Below are positions 43,955-52,547 of a DNA stretch of 64,000 bases, in pieces. The first letter of the stretch is position 1. Every line of letters begins with the position of its first letter. The DNA comes from Streptomyces sp. NBC_01197. GTDB lineage: Bacteria; Actinomycetota; Actinomycetes; Streptomycetales; Streptomycetaceae. The notes under the pieces are model-generated. The model had not been told where the DNA came from and made no database searches. It saw only the letters and a program-made list of their open reading frames with translations. Location of the stretch: NCBI RefSeq assembly GCF_036010505.1, contig NZ_CP108569.1:4382001-4446000 (forward strand), written 5' to 3'. The position numbers and the translations under genes were made by a program.

Positions 43955-44791
43955 GTGGCAACCAGTAAGCCGAGCGAAGTGAACGCGGCGCAGCCGTCAC
44001 CGGCGCGCAAGCACGTAGGGGACCTGATCAGGAACTTCCGCTCCCGCGCGGGGCTGACGAGACAGGATGTGGGCGACCGGCTGCTCATCTCGGAGTCACT
44101 GGCCGGGGCGTACGAACGCGGCGAGCGCATCCCGACGACGAGCTTCCTCAAGGACGCGGACGGGGTGCTGGACGCGCGGGGCGCGCTCAAGTCGTGCATC
44201 CCGTTGATGGAGGACGAGAAGTACCCGCGCACGTTCGTGGGTTGGGTGCGGCTGGAGAAGATCGCGTCCAGCATCAGCGCGTACGAGAACATGTTCTTCC
44301 CGGGGCTGCTCCAGACCGAGGAGTACATCCAGGCGCTGTACGAGGAGCGCGTCCCGCAGTTCTCGGAGGCGGAGATCCAGAAGCATGTCGAGGCCCGGCT
44401 GGAACGCCAGGCGGTGCTGAGCCGGGACCCGCTGCCGATCGTGGCGTACGTCATCGAGGAGTCGGTGCTGCAACGGCCCATCGGCGGGAAGTCCGTGCTG
44501 CGGAACCAGATGCTGCACGTACTGAAGTGCATGCAGACGATGCACCATCTGATGGTGCAGGTGATGCCTACGGACAGGACTGCGCACGCGGGGCTGAACG
44601 GTCCTTTCCAGCTGGCCAGCACGCCGGACGGGCGTAATTGGGCCTACGACGAAAGCCAGGTGGGAGGTACGTTGATCTCGAATCCGCAGCAGGTCAACCA
44701 AATGATCGACCGCTTCGGAAAGCTGCGGGCCCAGGCGCATACGCCCTGGGAGTCCGCCGAACTGATCGAGAGGATGGCGGATCAGCTATGA
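43955..44791 (+). CDS. XRE-family HTH regulator with DUF5753
   Basis: A 278-residue DNA-binding regulator. The HTH is at residues 20-75 (LIRNFRSRAGLTRQDVGDRL, SESLAGAYERGERIPT). The DUF5753 sensor domain follows (VGWVRLEKIASSISAYENMF, PGLLQTEEYIQALYEERVPQ). This class pairs with a small DUF397 protein and affects development or antibiotic production. GTG 43955 is preferred over an in-frame GTG at 43934. Its stop overlaps the DUF397 gene start (ATGA). Confidence 0.93.
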   Translation: MATSKPSEVNAAQPSPARKHVGDLIRNFRSRAGLTRQDVGDRLLISESLAGAYERGERIPTTSFLKDADGVLDARGALKSCIPLMEDEKYPRTFVGWVRLEKIASSISAYENMFFPGLLQTEEYIQALYEERVPQFSEAEIQKHVEARLERQAVLSRDPLPIVAYVIEESVLQRPIGGKSVLRNQMLHVLKCMQTMHHLMVQVMPTDRTAHAGLNGPFQLASTPDGRNWAYDESQVGGTLISNPQQVNQMIDRFGKLRAQAHTPWESAELIERMADQL

Positions 44792-45027
44792 GCGCCGAAC
44801 TGGCCTGGTTCAAGAGCAGTTACAGCAACAACGAGGGCGGTGAGTGCCTCGAAGTCTCCTACGACTGGCGCAAGTCGAGCTACAGCAACAACGAGGGTGG
44901 GGCCTGCGTAGAGGTAGCAGCGCACCCCCGCGCCGTCCACATCCGGGACTCCAAGGTCCCCGAGGGCCCGACCTTCACGGTCGCCCCGGCCGCCTGGACG
45001 ACGTTCGTGGAGCAGCTCCCCGCCTGA
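44788..45027 (+). CDS. DUF397 protein with duplicated N-terminal half
   Basis: A 79-residue partner of the XRE regulator. DUF397 proteins are usually about 60-65 residues with one W-x-K-S-S-x-S motif. Here the first 20-residue unit is repeated: WFKSSYSNNEGGECLEVSYD (residues 7-26) and WRKSSYSNNEGGACVEVAAH (27-46). The normal RDSK and F-V end follow. The duplication is also visible in the DNA with a 60-base period, so it is recent. Confidence 0.92.
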   Translation: MSAELAWFKSSYSNNEGGECLEVSYDWRKSSYSNNEGGACVEVAAHPRAVHIRDSKVPEGPTFTVAPAAWTTFVEQLPA

Positions 45028-45050
45028 CCTTCGTCACATGCGCACTGTGT

Positions 45051-45081
45051 AGGGCGCCGCCATTTCTGGCGGCGCCCTTTG
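45051..45081 (+). terminator. Rho-independent-type terminator after DUF397 gene
   Basis: AGGGCGCCGCC, loop ATTTCT, GGCGGCGCCCT: an 11-bp perfect stem followed by TTT, 24 bases after the DUF397 stop. Confidence 0.85.
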
Positions 45082-45272
45082 GCGTGCTCGGAGCAGATCC
45101 GAAGGCCTCAGATGCGTAAAGATGCTTGGAAGGGGCATTGACCCATCAACTTTGAGCAAATAGCGTCCGTTGCATCCGGTTGTGGGGAGACGTCCCCACG
45201 AGACGACCTCCGTCGGCTTCACGGCCTCTCCTGTGCGGCGAGGTGGGAGCTCCACCCCCAGGAAGGTTCCGC

Positions 45273-46565
45273 GTGCGCAGACGTTCTCTCCTCACGGCGG
45301 CGGCCGCCACGCTGGCGGCGGCTCCGCTCGCGACCGGCTGCTCCTCCTCGTCCTCCGCGTCCCCCTCGGGCGGCGGCTCCCGGCGCGGGCGCATCACCTA
45401 CGGCGTCTGGGACATCTACCAGGTGCCCGCCATGCAACGCGCGGCGCGCGAGTTCGAGCGCACCCGGCCGGGCGTGAAGGTCGATGTCCAGCTCACCCCG
45501 AACGGGACGTACTGGACCAAACTCCGCACCGCGTGCACCGGTGGCGTCGCTCCCGACGTCTTCTGGATGAACGGACCGAACTTCGGGCTCTACGCGGACG
45601 CCGGGCAGCTGCTCCCGCTGGAGACCACCGGGTCCGACGCCGTGGTGCACCCCGCCGACTTCCCGTCCGACCTGATCTCGCTGTACCGCTGGAAAGGCGT
45701 CCAGTACGGCGCCCCGAAAGACTTCGACACGGTCGCGGTCTGGTTCAACAAGGAGATCTTCGACCGGGCCAAGGTCGACTATCCGGACGCGTCCTGGACC
45801 TGGCAGGACCTGATCTCCAACGCCCAGCGGCTCACCGACCGCAAGCGCGGGATCTACGGCGTCGGGGCTCCGGTCCGCGAGCAGGAGAACTACTACAACT
45901 CGATACCGCAGGCCGGCGGCTATGTCATCTCCAAGGACAAGACGCGCTCCGGCTACTCCGACGAGCACACGCTTGAGGGGCTGCAGCTGTGGATTGACCT
46001 GATCCACCGCTACCGGGCCTCGCCGACCCTCCAGCAGATGGCGGACACGGACCCCACCCAGATGTTCCAGTCCGGGACGCTTGCCATGACGTACGAGTGC
46101 TCGTACAACGCGGCGACGTTCTACGCCGACCCCGAGCTGCGGGCCAAGGTGGACGTCGCGCCGATGCCCAGGGGCCGGCACCGCGCCACCGTCCTGCACG
46201 GTCTGGCCAACGTCGTCTACGCACGTACCCCGCACCCGGAGCTGGCCAAGGAGTTCGTCCAGTTCCTCGGCAGTGAGCAGGCGTCGCTGCTCCAGGGCAA
46301 GTACGGGACGGCCATCCCGGCCCGTAACGGCACGGCCGAACCGTGGGCGGCCGGGATGCCGAAGTTCGACCTCCAGGTGCACCTGGACGCTCTCGATTAC
46401 GCGGTGCTCTACCCCACGTCGACCAACACCGCTGCCTGGCAGCACAAGGATCAGATGTGGCTCGCCAAGGCGTGGAGCGGGACCGAGAGCCTGAAGGGGG
46501 CCACCCGCTCTCTGACCGACGCGATGAACCAGCTGCTCGCACAGGAGAGAAGGGGTCGGTCCTGA
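45273..46565 (+). CDS. Sugar ABC transporter substrate-binding lipoprotein
   Basis: A 430-residue extracellular binding protein of carbohydrate uptake family 1. It starts VRRRSLLTAAAATLAAAPLA with lipobox LATGC near residue 23. It has conserved features: RITYGVWDIYQVPAMQ, FDTVAVWFNKEIFD, and LAKEFVQFLGSEQASLLQGK. GTG 45273 with AGGAAGG 7 bases upstream is the start. It is translationally coupled to two permease genes (TGATG). No ATPase gene is present, as is usual for Streptomyces sugar importers that share MsiK. Confidence 0.93.
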   Translation: MRRRSLLTAAAATLAAAPLATGCSSSSSASPSGGGSRRGRITYGVWDIYQVPAMQRAAREFERTRPGVKVDVQLTPNGTYWTKLRTACTGGVAPDVFWMNGPNFGLYADAGQLLPLETTGSDAVVHPADFPSDLISLYRWKGVQYGAPKDFDTVAVWFNKEIFDRAKVDYPDASWTWQDLISNAQRLTDRKRGIYGVGAPVREQENYYNSIPQAGGYVISKDKTRSGYSDEHTLEGLQLWIDLIHRYRASPTLQQMADTDPTQMFQSGTLAMTYECSYNAATFYADPELRAKVDVAPMPRGRHRATVLHGLANVVYARTPHPELAKEFVQFLGSEQASLLQGKYGTAIPARNGTAEPWAAGMPKFDLQVHLDALDYAVLYPTSTNTAAWQHKDQMWLAKAWSGTESLKGATRSLTDAMNQLLAQERRGRS

Positions 46566-47554
46566 TGAGTATCGATGTGCGTGCGGAAACCGCCGTACCG
46601 GCGCAGCGCACCGGCCAGGACCGCCTGGACCAGCGGGAGCTGCGCCGCCGTGAGCGCCGCTTCCAGCACCGGGACAAGTGGTGGGGGTACGCCCTGATCG
46701 CCCCGGCCGGGATCGGCCTCGCGGTCTTCTACCTGTGGCCCGTGGTGCAGACGGTGTACTACAGCTTCACCGAGTGGGGTGCCTTCGGCGGGACCAGCTG
46801 GATCGGTCTCTCCAACTACCGCACGCTGGTGGGCGATCCCGAGTTCTGGCAGTCGCTGGGCAACACCGGCATCTACACCGGTCTCGTGCTGCTGGGGATC
46901 CCGCTGTCGATGGTGCTGGCGGTGCTGCTGAACCTCAAGGGCCTGACGGGCACCGGCATGTACCGCACGTTCTACTTCCTGCCGGTGGTCACGATGCCCG
47001 CCGCGGTCGCGGTGGTCTGGCGCTGGCTCTACAACGGCGACGCAGGCATCCTCAACCACGCGCTGTCCGCGATCGGCATCAACGGCACGTACTGGGTGTC
47101 GGACCCGCACGTGATCCGCTTCGCGGTCGCCGTCGTCGGCGTGTGGATGACCGTCGGCTACAACATGATCCTGCTGCTTGCCGGTCTCCAGTCCATCCCG
47201 GGCGATTACTACGAGGCGGCTTCGCTCGACGGCGCCGGGCGCATCCGGCAGTTCTTCTCGGTCACGCTGCCGCTGCTGAGCCCCACGCTGTTCTTCACCA
47301 CCGTGCTGTCGATCATCCAGTCCTTGCAGGTCTTCGACCTGGTGTATCTGATCATCGGCGGCAACACGCAGAACGCGCTGCAGAACCCGGCCTACAGCGA
47401 GGGCCAGACGGTCGTGATGCTCTTCTTCCAGAAGGCGTTCTTCGACAACCAGCGCGGCTACGGAGCGGCGATCGTCTGTGTGCTGTTCGTCCTGATCATG
47501 GCGCTGACCGCCATCCAGTTCCGGTTGCAGAAGAGGTGGGTCCACTATGCGTGA
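46565..47554 (+). CDS. Sugar ABC transporter permease (MalF/UgpA type)
   Basis: A 329-residue inner-membrane subunit with six hydrophobic segments after a polar, charged 35-residue N-terminus. The EAA loop that contacts the ATPase is YYEAASLDGAGRIRQFF near residue 220. It begins within the stop codon of the binding-protein gene and overlaps the next permease by 8 bases. Confidence 0.94.
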   Translation: MSIDVRAETAVPAQRTGQDRLDQRELRRRERRFQHRDKWWGYALIAPAGIGLAVFYLWPVVQTVYYSFTEWGAFGGTSWIGLSNYRTLVGDPEFWQSLGNTGIYTGLVLLGIPLSMVLAVLLNLKGLTGTGMYRTFYFLPVVTMPAAVAVVWRWLYNGDAGILNHALSAIGINGTYWVSDPHVIRFAVAVVGVWMTVGYNMILLLAGLQSIPGDYYEAASLDGAGRIRQFFSVTLPLLSPTLFFTTVLSIIQSLQVFDLVYLIIGGNTQNALQNPAYSEGQTVVMLFFQKAFFDNQRGYGAAIVCVLFVLIMALTAIQFRLQKRWVHYA

Positions 47555-48413
47555 GGCGACGCGGGACACCGGCAGTTCCCGTGCCCGGAACAGAAGCCGC
47601 CAGGGCAGGCTGTGGCCTGCGCACGTCCTGCTCTCGCTGGGCGCGGTCGTCACGGTCTTCCCGCTGGTGTGGGAGGTGCTGACCTCCTTCAAGAGCTTCG
47701 GCGAGTCCGTACAGGTGCCGCCGACGATCCTGCCCGCGCACTGGGACTGGTCGAACTACGGCAAGGTCTTCGACGCGGTCCCGCTCGGGCGGCAGTTCGT
47801 GAACACGGCCGTGATGGCGCTGCTGCGGACCGGGGCGCAGCTGCTGCTGTGCTCGATGGCGGCGTACGCCTTCGCCCGCATCCGCTTTCCCGGGCGCGGG
47901 GTGATCTTCCTCGGCTTCCTGGCCGTGCTGATGGTGCCGGGGCAGCTGTTCCTGCTGCCGCAGTACCAGATCATGCAGGACCTCGGCTGGCTGGACTCCA
48001 TGCAGGCGCTGGTGATCCCGGGGATGTTCTCGGCCTTCGGCACCTTTCTGCTGCGGCAGTTCTTCATGGGCCTGCCGGAGGAATTGGAGGAGGCGGCCCG
48101 GCTGGACGGCGCCAACCCCTTCACGGTCTTCTGGCGAGTGGCTCTGCCGCTGGCCAAGCCGGGTCTGCTGGCGCTGGGCGTGCTCACGTTCCTGTGGTCA
48201 TGGAACGACCTGATGTGGCCCCTGATCGTGAACACGGACCCGGCGAAGATGCCCCTGTCGGCCGGCCTGGCCTCACTCCAGGGCGCGCACCTGACCGAGT
48301 ACCCGATCCTGATGGCGGGGTCCTTGCTCGCGACACTGCCGGTGATCGTGGTGTTCGTCGCGATGCAGCGGCAGTTCATCCAGGGGATCGCGTTCTCGGG
48401 GATGAAGGGGTAG
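47547..48413 (+). CDS. Sugar ABC transporter permease (MalG/UgpE type)
   Basis: A 288-residue second permease of the importer with six hydrophobic segments (VLLSLGAVVTVFPLVWEVL, VIFLGFLAVLMVPGQLFLL). The EAA loop is EELEEAARLDGANPFTVFWR near residue 180. It completes the importer with the lipoprotein and first permease. The sugar is unknown, and no hydrolase or regulator is adjacent to indicate it. Confidence 0.94.
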   Translation: MREATRDTGSSRARNRSRQGRLWPAHVLLSLGAVVTVFPLVWEVLTSFKSFGESVQVPPTILPAHWDWSNYGKVFDAVPLGRQFVNTAVMALLRTGAQLLLCSMAAYAFARIRFPGRGVIFLGFLAVLMVPGQLFLLPQYQIMQDLGWLDSMQALVIPGMFSAFGTFLLRQFFMGLPEELEEAARLDGANPFTVFWRVALPLAKPGLLALGVLTFLWSWNDLMWPLIVNTDPAKMPLSAGLASLQGAHLTEYPILMAGSLLATLPVIVVFVAMQRQFIQGIAFSGMKG

Positions 48414-48474
48414 AGGAGCGGGGGCCTTCGCCCGGCGGGCCCGGAGGGCCGGGGCTGGTGTTGAATACGGCTTC

Positions 48475-49380
48475 ATGAGCGAGAGCGCACGGGATGCCAG
48501 CAGGACAGCGGTGCTGGTCTGCCAGGGGCGGGCAGCCGCGGACGGCAGGGCTGCTGCCGGCCGGTTCGCGGATCCGGTGGCGGCCCGGCTGCTGGGCGTC
48601 GCGGAGCGTGCGCCGGTGGACGAGGTGCGCGCGGGTACTCCGCCGCAGGGCTGGCGGGCACGCACCACGTACGAGAGTGTGCGGGCGTGCGCCGAGGTGG
48701 TCGTGCCACGGACGGTGGCGATCGACGAGGCCCTGCGCGCCCGCGTGACCGGCCAGCTCGTCATCCTCGGCGCCGGTCTGGACACGCGCGCATGGCGTCT
48801 GCCCGAACTCTCCCGGACAGCTGTCTGGGAGGTCGACCATCCGGCCTCCCAGCAGGACAAGCGCGCCCGCCTCGCCGAGGCCGAGCGGGCGGCCGGGGAG
48901 CCCGAGGAGGGCGCCGGACTGCCGGCCCTCGCCCGGTCCGTGCGGTTCGCGCCGGTCGACTTCGCCGTCGACGACCTCGGTGCGGTGCTGGACGCCGCCG
49001 GGCACGACCCCGCCGCGCCGACGACTTGGCTGTGGGAGGGCGTCGTCCCGTACCTCACACGCGACGAAGTGCGCGCCACGGTGGCCGCGTTCGCCGCCCG
49101 GACGGCCCCGGGCAGCGCGCTCGTCGTCAACTACCAGGCGCCGTCGGTGAAAGCGGCCGCAGGGCGGCTGCTGACACGCGTGCTCGGCAGTTCCGTCATG
49201 GCGGGCGAGCCGTGGCGCTCGCTGTGGAAGCCGCAGACGATGGCCGCGCTGCTCGCGGAGTACGGCCTGCGGGTGGTGTCGGACGACACCCTCCTCGCCC
49301 TCACGCACACCCTCGCCGGCCCGGCGGGGGAACGGACATCGTTGCGGTCGGGCCGGGTGGCCGTCGCGGAGAGCCACTGA
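48475..49380 (+). CDS. SAM-dependent methyltransferase, leucine carboxyl methyltransferase-like
   Basis: A 301-residue class I methyltransferase of the UPF0677/LCM group. It has RTTYESVRACAEVVVPRTVA, the SAM-binding LVILGAGLDTRAWRLPE near residue 97, VWEVDHPASQQDKRARL, and the later WLWEGVVPYL near 184. The family methylates carboxyl groups of peptides or small natural products; the substrate here is unknown. It is not clearly in an operon. Confidence 0.9.
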   Translation: MSESARDASRTAVLVCQGRAAADGRAAAGRFADPVAARLLGVAERAPVDEVRAGTPPQGWRARTTYESVRACAEVVVPRTVAIDEALRARVTGQLVILGAGLDTRAWRLPELSRTAVWEVDHPASQQDKRARLAEAERAAGEPEEGAGLPALARSVRFAPVDFAVDDLGAVLDAAGHDPAAPTTWLWEGVVPYLTRDEVRATVAAFAARTAPGSALVVNYQAPSVKAAAGRLLTRVLGSSVMAGEPWRSLWKPQTMAALLAEYGLRVVSDDTLLALTHTLAGPAGERTSLRSGRVAVAESH

Positions 49381-49398
49381 CGCGAGGCAGGCCAGGGG

Positions 49399-49412
49399 CC
49401 GGACAGCCCCTA
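49399..49412. repeat. Solo terminal repeat matching the MITE end
   Basis: CCGGACAGCCCCTA is identical to the last 14 bases of the right terminal repeat of the element at 26210-26456. Read on the minus strand it gives TAGGGGCTGTCCGG, whose TAG is the stop codon of the thiolase gene. This is the same arrangement as at phoD. No second end is seen nearby. Confidence 0.6.
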
Positions 49413-50597
49413 ACCCCGCCCCAGCACCACCGTCCCCGACGAGCAGAACCACCCGCCCGTCCCCGAAGCGACCGCCAGCTCCGGCAGTCGGCCGCCCGCC
49501 TTGTGTACCTGGCGGCCCTCGCCCGCCTCGCCGCGTAGCTGTCGTACCGCCTCGACCAGCAGGAACAGGCCCCGCATCCCGGGATGGCAGGCGGAGAGGC
49601 CGCCGCCGTCGGTGTTGACGGGGAGCTCGCCGTCGCGCAGCAGCCGGCCCTTCTCCACGAACGCGCCGCCCTCGCCCTTCCCGCAGAACCCCAGATCCTC
49701 CAGCGTCACCAGCGTCATATAGGTGAAGGCGTCGTAGATCTCGGCGAGGTCGATCTCCGCCGGGCGGACCCCCGCACGCTCGAAGGCCAGCCGGCCGCTG
49801 ACCGCCGCCGGGGAGACCGTGAAGTCGTCCCACTCCGACATCGTGGTGTGTGAGACGTGCTCCCCGGCCCCAAGCACCCACACGGGAGCCTTCGCGCAGT
49901 CCGGTACGTAGTCCTCGGCCACCAGCAGCACGGCGCAGCCGCCGTCGCTGCGGATGCAGCAGTGCAGTTTGGTGAACGGGTCCGCGATCATCGGCCCGCC
50001 CAGCACCTCGTCCACGGTGACCGGATCGCGGTACAGGGCGTCCGGATTGGTCGCCGCGTTCGCCCGCGCCTGCACCGCCACCTCGGCGAGCTGCTCCAGC
50101 GTCGTGCCGTACTCGTGCATATGGCGGCGGGCGGCCATCGCGTACTTGGCGATGAGCGAGTGGCCGTACGGGACCTCGAACTGGAGCGGGCCGCGTGCGC
50201 CGAAGGAGAGGTTCGACGTACGGCGCCGCGCCTTGATGTCGGCGCGGGCCGTGGAGCCGTACACCAGCAGCACCGCGTTGGCGTGGCCCGCCGCGATGGC
50301 GTCGGCGGCGTGGGCGGCCATGACCTCCCAGGTGGAACCGCCGACGGAGGTGGAGTCCACCCAGGTGGGTTTCAGGCCCAGGTACTCGGCGACCTCCACC
50401 GGGGCGAGGGTGCCGAGGCCCGCAGAGCCGAAGCCGTCGATCACCTCGCGGCCGAGGCCCGAGTCGGCGAGCGCGCGGCGCGCGGCCTGGGCGTGCAGGG
50501 CGTACGGGGTGGCGTCGTCGACCTTGCCGCAGTCCGACAGGGCGACACCGGCGACGGCGACCCGCCGCCGCGGCCGGGCAGATATGACAGAGGACAT
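49410..50597 (-). CDS. Thiolase-fold Ltp-like acyl-CoA protein
   Basis: A 395-residue protein of the SCP-x/lipid-transfer thiolase family. The region where thiolases have the nucleophilic cysteine reads STSVGGSTWEVMAAHAADAI, with no cysteine. C-terminal motifs are present: EIYDAFTYMTLVTLEDLGFC, CGKGEGGAFVE and GGGLSACHPGM. Loss of the first cysteine fits Ltp-type retro-aldolases rather than thiolytic enzymes. Such enzymes need a DUF35 partner; the DUF35 gene at 37419 is a candidate. A near-palindrome operator is 5 bases upstream of the start. The stop codon lies in a MITE-type end. Confidence 0.9.
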   Translation of the reverse strand: MSSVISARPRRRVAVAGVALSDCGKVDDATPYALHAQAARRALADSGLGREVIDGFGSAGLGTLAPVEVAEYLGLKPTWVDSTSVGGSTWEVMAAHAADAIAAGHANAVLLVYGSTARADIKARRRTSNLSFGARGPLQFEVPYGHSLIAKYAMAARRHMHEYGTTLEQLAEVAVQARANAATNPDALYRDPVTVDEVLGGPMIADPFTKLHCCIRSDGGCAVLLVAEDYVPDCAKAPVWVLGAGEHVSHTTMSEWDDFTVSPAAVSGRLAFERAGVRPAEIDLAEIYDAFTYMTLVTLEDLGFCGKGEGGAFVEKGRLLRDGELPVNTDGGGLSACHPGMRGLFLLVEAVRQLRGEAGEGRQVHKAGGRLPELAVASGTGGWFCSSGTVVLGRG

Positions 50598-50601
50598 GAA
50601 T

Positions 50602-50616
50602 CTGACGGTACATCAG
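50602..50616. promoter_or_regulatory. Palindromic operator, near match CTGACGGTACATCAG
   Basis: Nine of ten fixed bases match CTGAC-N5-GTCAG. It is immediately upstream of the thiolase start and divergent from the acyl-CoA dehydrogenase gene. Confidence 0.65.
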
Positions 50617-50703
50617 ATCCGATGAGTGGCAATGGGGCGGCGCGGCAATGGCGTCGGACGTGTCCCGTGCCGACTCTGTGCATCTGGATCCGAGCGCTTT
50701 ACT

Positions 50704-50718
50704 ATGACGCGCCGTCAG
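50704..50718. promoter_or_regulatory. Palindromic operator, near match ATGACGCGCCGTCAG
   Basis: Nine of ten fixed bases match the shared palindrome. It is 20 bases upstream of the acyl-CoA dehydrogenase start at 50739. Together with 50602 it brackets the divergent promoter pair. Confidence 0.6.
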
Positions 50719-50738
50719 ATCAGGAGAGGGGCCCGCTC

Positions 50739-51914
50739 ATGGATGCCGCCTTCACAGCGGAGCAGGACGAGATCCGCCGCACTCTGCGCGAACTGCTCAC
50801 GAAACGCTGCGGCCCGGACGGGGTCAAGGCCGCAGCGGCCACCCCGGCCGGGTACGACCAGGAGCTCTGGCGCGTCCTCGCCGAACAGCTCGGGCTGCCC
50901 GGCCTCGCGATCCCCGCTGAGTACGGCGGTGTGGGGTGCGGCCCCGCCGAGCTGGTGCTCGCCTGCGAGGAGACGGGCCGGGCGCTGCTGCCGTCCCCCC
51001 TGTTCGCTACGGCGGCGCTCGCCGCGCCGCTGATCACCGCACTCGGCACCGAGACCCAGCGCGCGGAGCTCCTCCCGGGCATCGCACGCGGCGAGCTGAC
51101 CGTCACCCTGGCGGCGCCGCTCGGGCCCGCGCTCGGGCTGCTCGGCGACAACGCGGGCGACTGGGCGGGCGGCGGCCGGGCCGGTGGCGTCCAGGCGCGG
51201 CCCACCGAGGACGGGTGGCGGCTGTACGGGCAGGCCGACCAGGTGCTCGACGGTCACAGCGCCGGAGTCCTGCTGGTCGCCGCGCACACCGGGGGGTTCG
51301 CCCGGAGCCGCACGCTGCTCTTCCTCGTACGGGCCGACGCCGCCGGGATGTCCCGGGTACGGCAGACCGCGCTGGACGCGACCCGGCCGCAGGCCCGTAT
51401 CGAACTACGCGATACCGCAGCGGAGTTGCTCGGTGAGAGAGGCCAAGGGGCTGCCGATGTGCCGAAGGCGCTGGCCCGTACCGGGTGTGCGGTGGCTGCC
51501 GTGCTGGCCGCCGAGGCGGTCGGCGCGGCGGACCGGGCGCTGGAGCGTACGGTCGAACACGTCCGGCAGCGTGAGCAGTTCGGACGGCCCATCGGCTCGT
51601 TCCAGGCCGTGAAGCACCGCCTGGCCGAGCTCTATGTGCAGGTACAGGCGGCCAGGTCGGCGGCCTACTACGCGGCCTGGGACCCGGCCGCGGGCGGGCT
51701 CGCGCTGGCACAGGGGCTGGAAGCGCTGCGGAGCGCCGCGTCCGAGGCGGTCCAGCTGCACGGTGGGATCGGCTTCACCTGGGAGCACGACATCCAGCTG
51801 TACTTCAAGCGGGCGTCGTCGGACGAGCTGCTGTTCGGGCCGGTGCACGGGCTGCGCGCGCACGCGGCGGAGCGTGCGGGGCTCTTCACCGGGCGAGCGG
51901 CGGTCGCGGTCTGA
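50739..51914 (+). CDS. Acyl-CoA dehydrogenase
   Basis: A 391-residue acyl-CoA dehydrogenase. N-terminal helices (AFTAEQDEIRRTLRELLTKR, GLAIPAEYGGVGCGPAELVL), a divergent beta-domain, and C-terminal VRQREQFGRPIGSFQAVKHR and QLHGGIGFTWEHDIQLYFKR are present. The beta-domain lacks the usual glycine/serine flavin loop, so it may act with another acyl-CoA dehydrogenase subunit. ATG 50739 has GGAGAGG upstream. The next gene starts inside its stop codon. Confidence 0.92.
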   Translation: MDAAFTAEQDEIRRTLRELLTKRCGPDGVKAAAATPAGYDQELWRVLAEQLGLPGLAIPAEYGGVGCGPAELVLACEETGRALLPSPLFATAALAAPLITALGTETQRAELLPGIARGELTVTLAAPLGPALGLLGDNAGDWAGGGRAGGVQARPTEDGWRLYGQADQVLDGHSAGVLLVAAHTGGFARSRTLLFLVRADAAGMSRVRQTALDATRPQARIELRDTAAELLGERGQGAADVPKALARTGCAVAAVLAAEAVGAADRALERTVEHVRQREQFGRPIGSFQAVKHRLAELYVQVQAARSAAYYAAWDPAAGGLALAQGLEALRSAASEAVQLHGGIGFTWEHDIQLYFKRASSDELLFGPVHGLRAHAAERAGLFTGRAAVAV

Positions 51915-52420
51915 TGCTTCCCGGAACCCGACTGGTACAGAAGGTGTCGTCCACCCGTACGTTCGCCAGGATCGCGCCCCACGTCATACCGGCCGTGGAC
52001 CGTACGGTGCACCGGCTGACCCGGGGGAAGGTGCTGCTCAGCGCGCAGATGCTGCCCGGGGTGATCCTCACGGCGACGGGCGCGAGAAGCGGTCTGCCGC
52101 GCGTTACGCCGTTGGCGTGCATGCCGGAGAAGACGGAGCCGGGGGACGGGACGGAGCGCGAGCCGTGGCCGCGCAGCTGGATCCTCGTCGGGTCGAACTT
52201 CGGGCGGCCGGGCCATCCCGCCTGGACGGCGAATCTGCTGGCGCACCCGGACGCGGAGGTGAACTGGAAGGGGCAGGACATCCAGGTCAGGGCGCGGCTC
52301 CTGGAGGGGGCGGAGCGGGCGGGGGTGTGGGCCACGGCGCTGACGTTCTGGCCGCCGTACGCCGCATATGAGGCGCGGGTGGACCGGGAGATCCGGCTCT
52401 TCCGTCTGGAGCGCCGCTGA
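51914..52420 (+). CDS. F420/deazaflavin-dependent nitroreductase-family protein (DDN-like)
   Basis: A 168-residue split-barrel protein of the actinobacterial DDN/DUF385 family, whose members use coenzyme F420 to reduce quinones or enones. Visible are VILTATGARSGLPRVTPLAC, WILVGSNFGRPGHPAWTANL and HPDAEVNWKGQDIQVRAR. Coupled to the acyl-CoA dehydrogenase (TGATG), it could reduce an unsaturated intermediate. F420 use is family knowledge and was not shown here. Confidence 0.88.
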   Translation: MLPGTRLVQKVSSTRTFARIAPHVIPAVDRTVHRLTRGKVLLSAQMLPGVILTATGARSGLPRVTPLACMPEKTEPGDGTEREPWPRSWILVGSNFGRPGHPAWTANLLAHPDAEVNWKGQDIQVRARLLEGAERAGVWATALTFWPPYAAYEARVDREIRLFRLERR

Positions 52421-52547
52421 CGGGCGCGTGCTGGGTGCCGCGGGCTGTGTGCGCTGCGTGCTTCGTGCTGCGGGTACGCGGACGGCGGACCACCTCGGTG
52501 GCCCGCCGTCTGCGCGACAGGACGAAGGACGTGGTGGCGCCCCGCGG

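Noticed and set aside
49857..50738. Long upstream extension of the acyl-CoA dehydrogenase frame
   Set aside because: It runs through the divergent thiolase gene and its operator; the ATG at 50739 has a good ribosome-binding site and family N-terminus.
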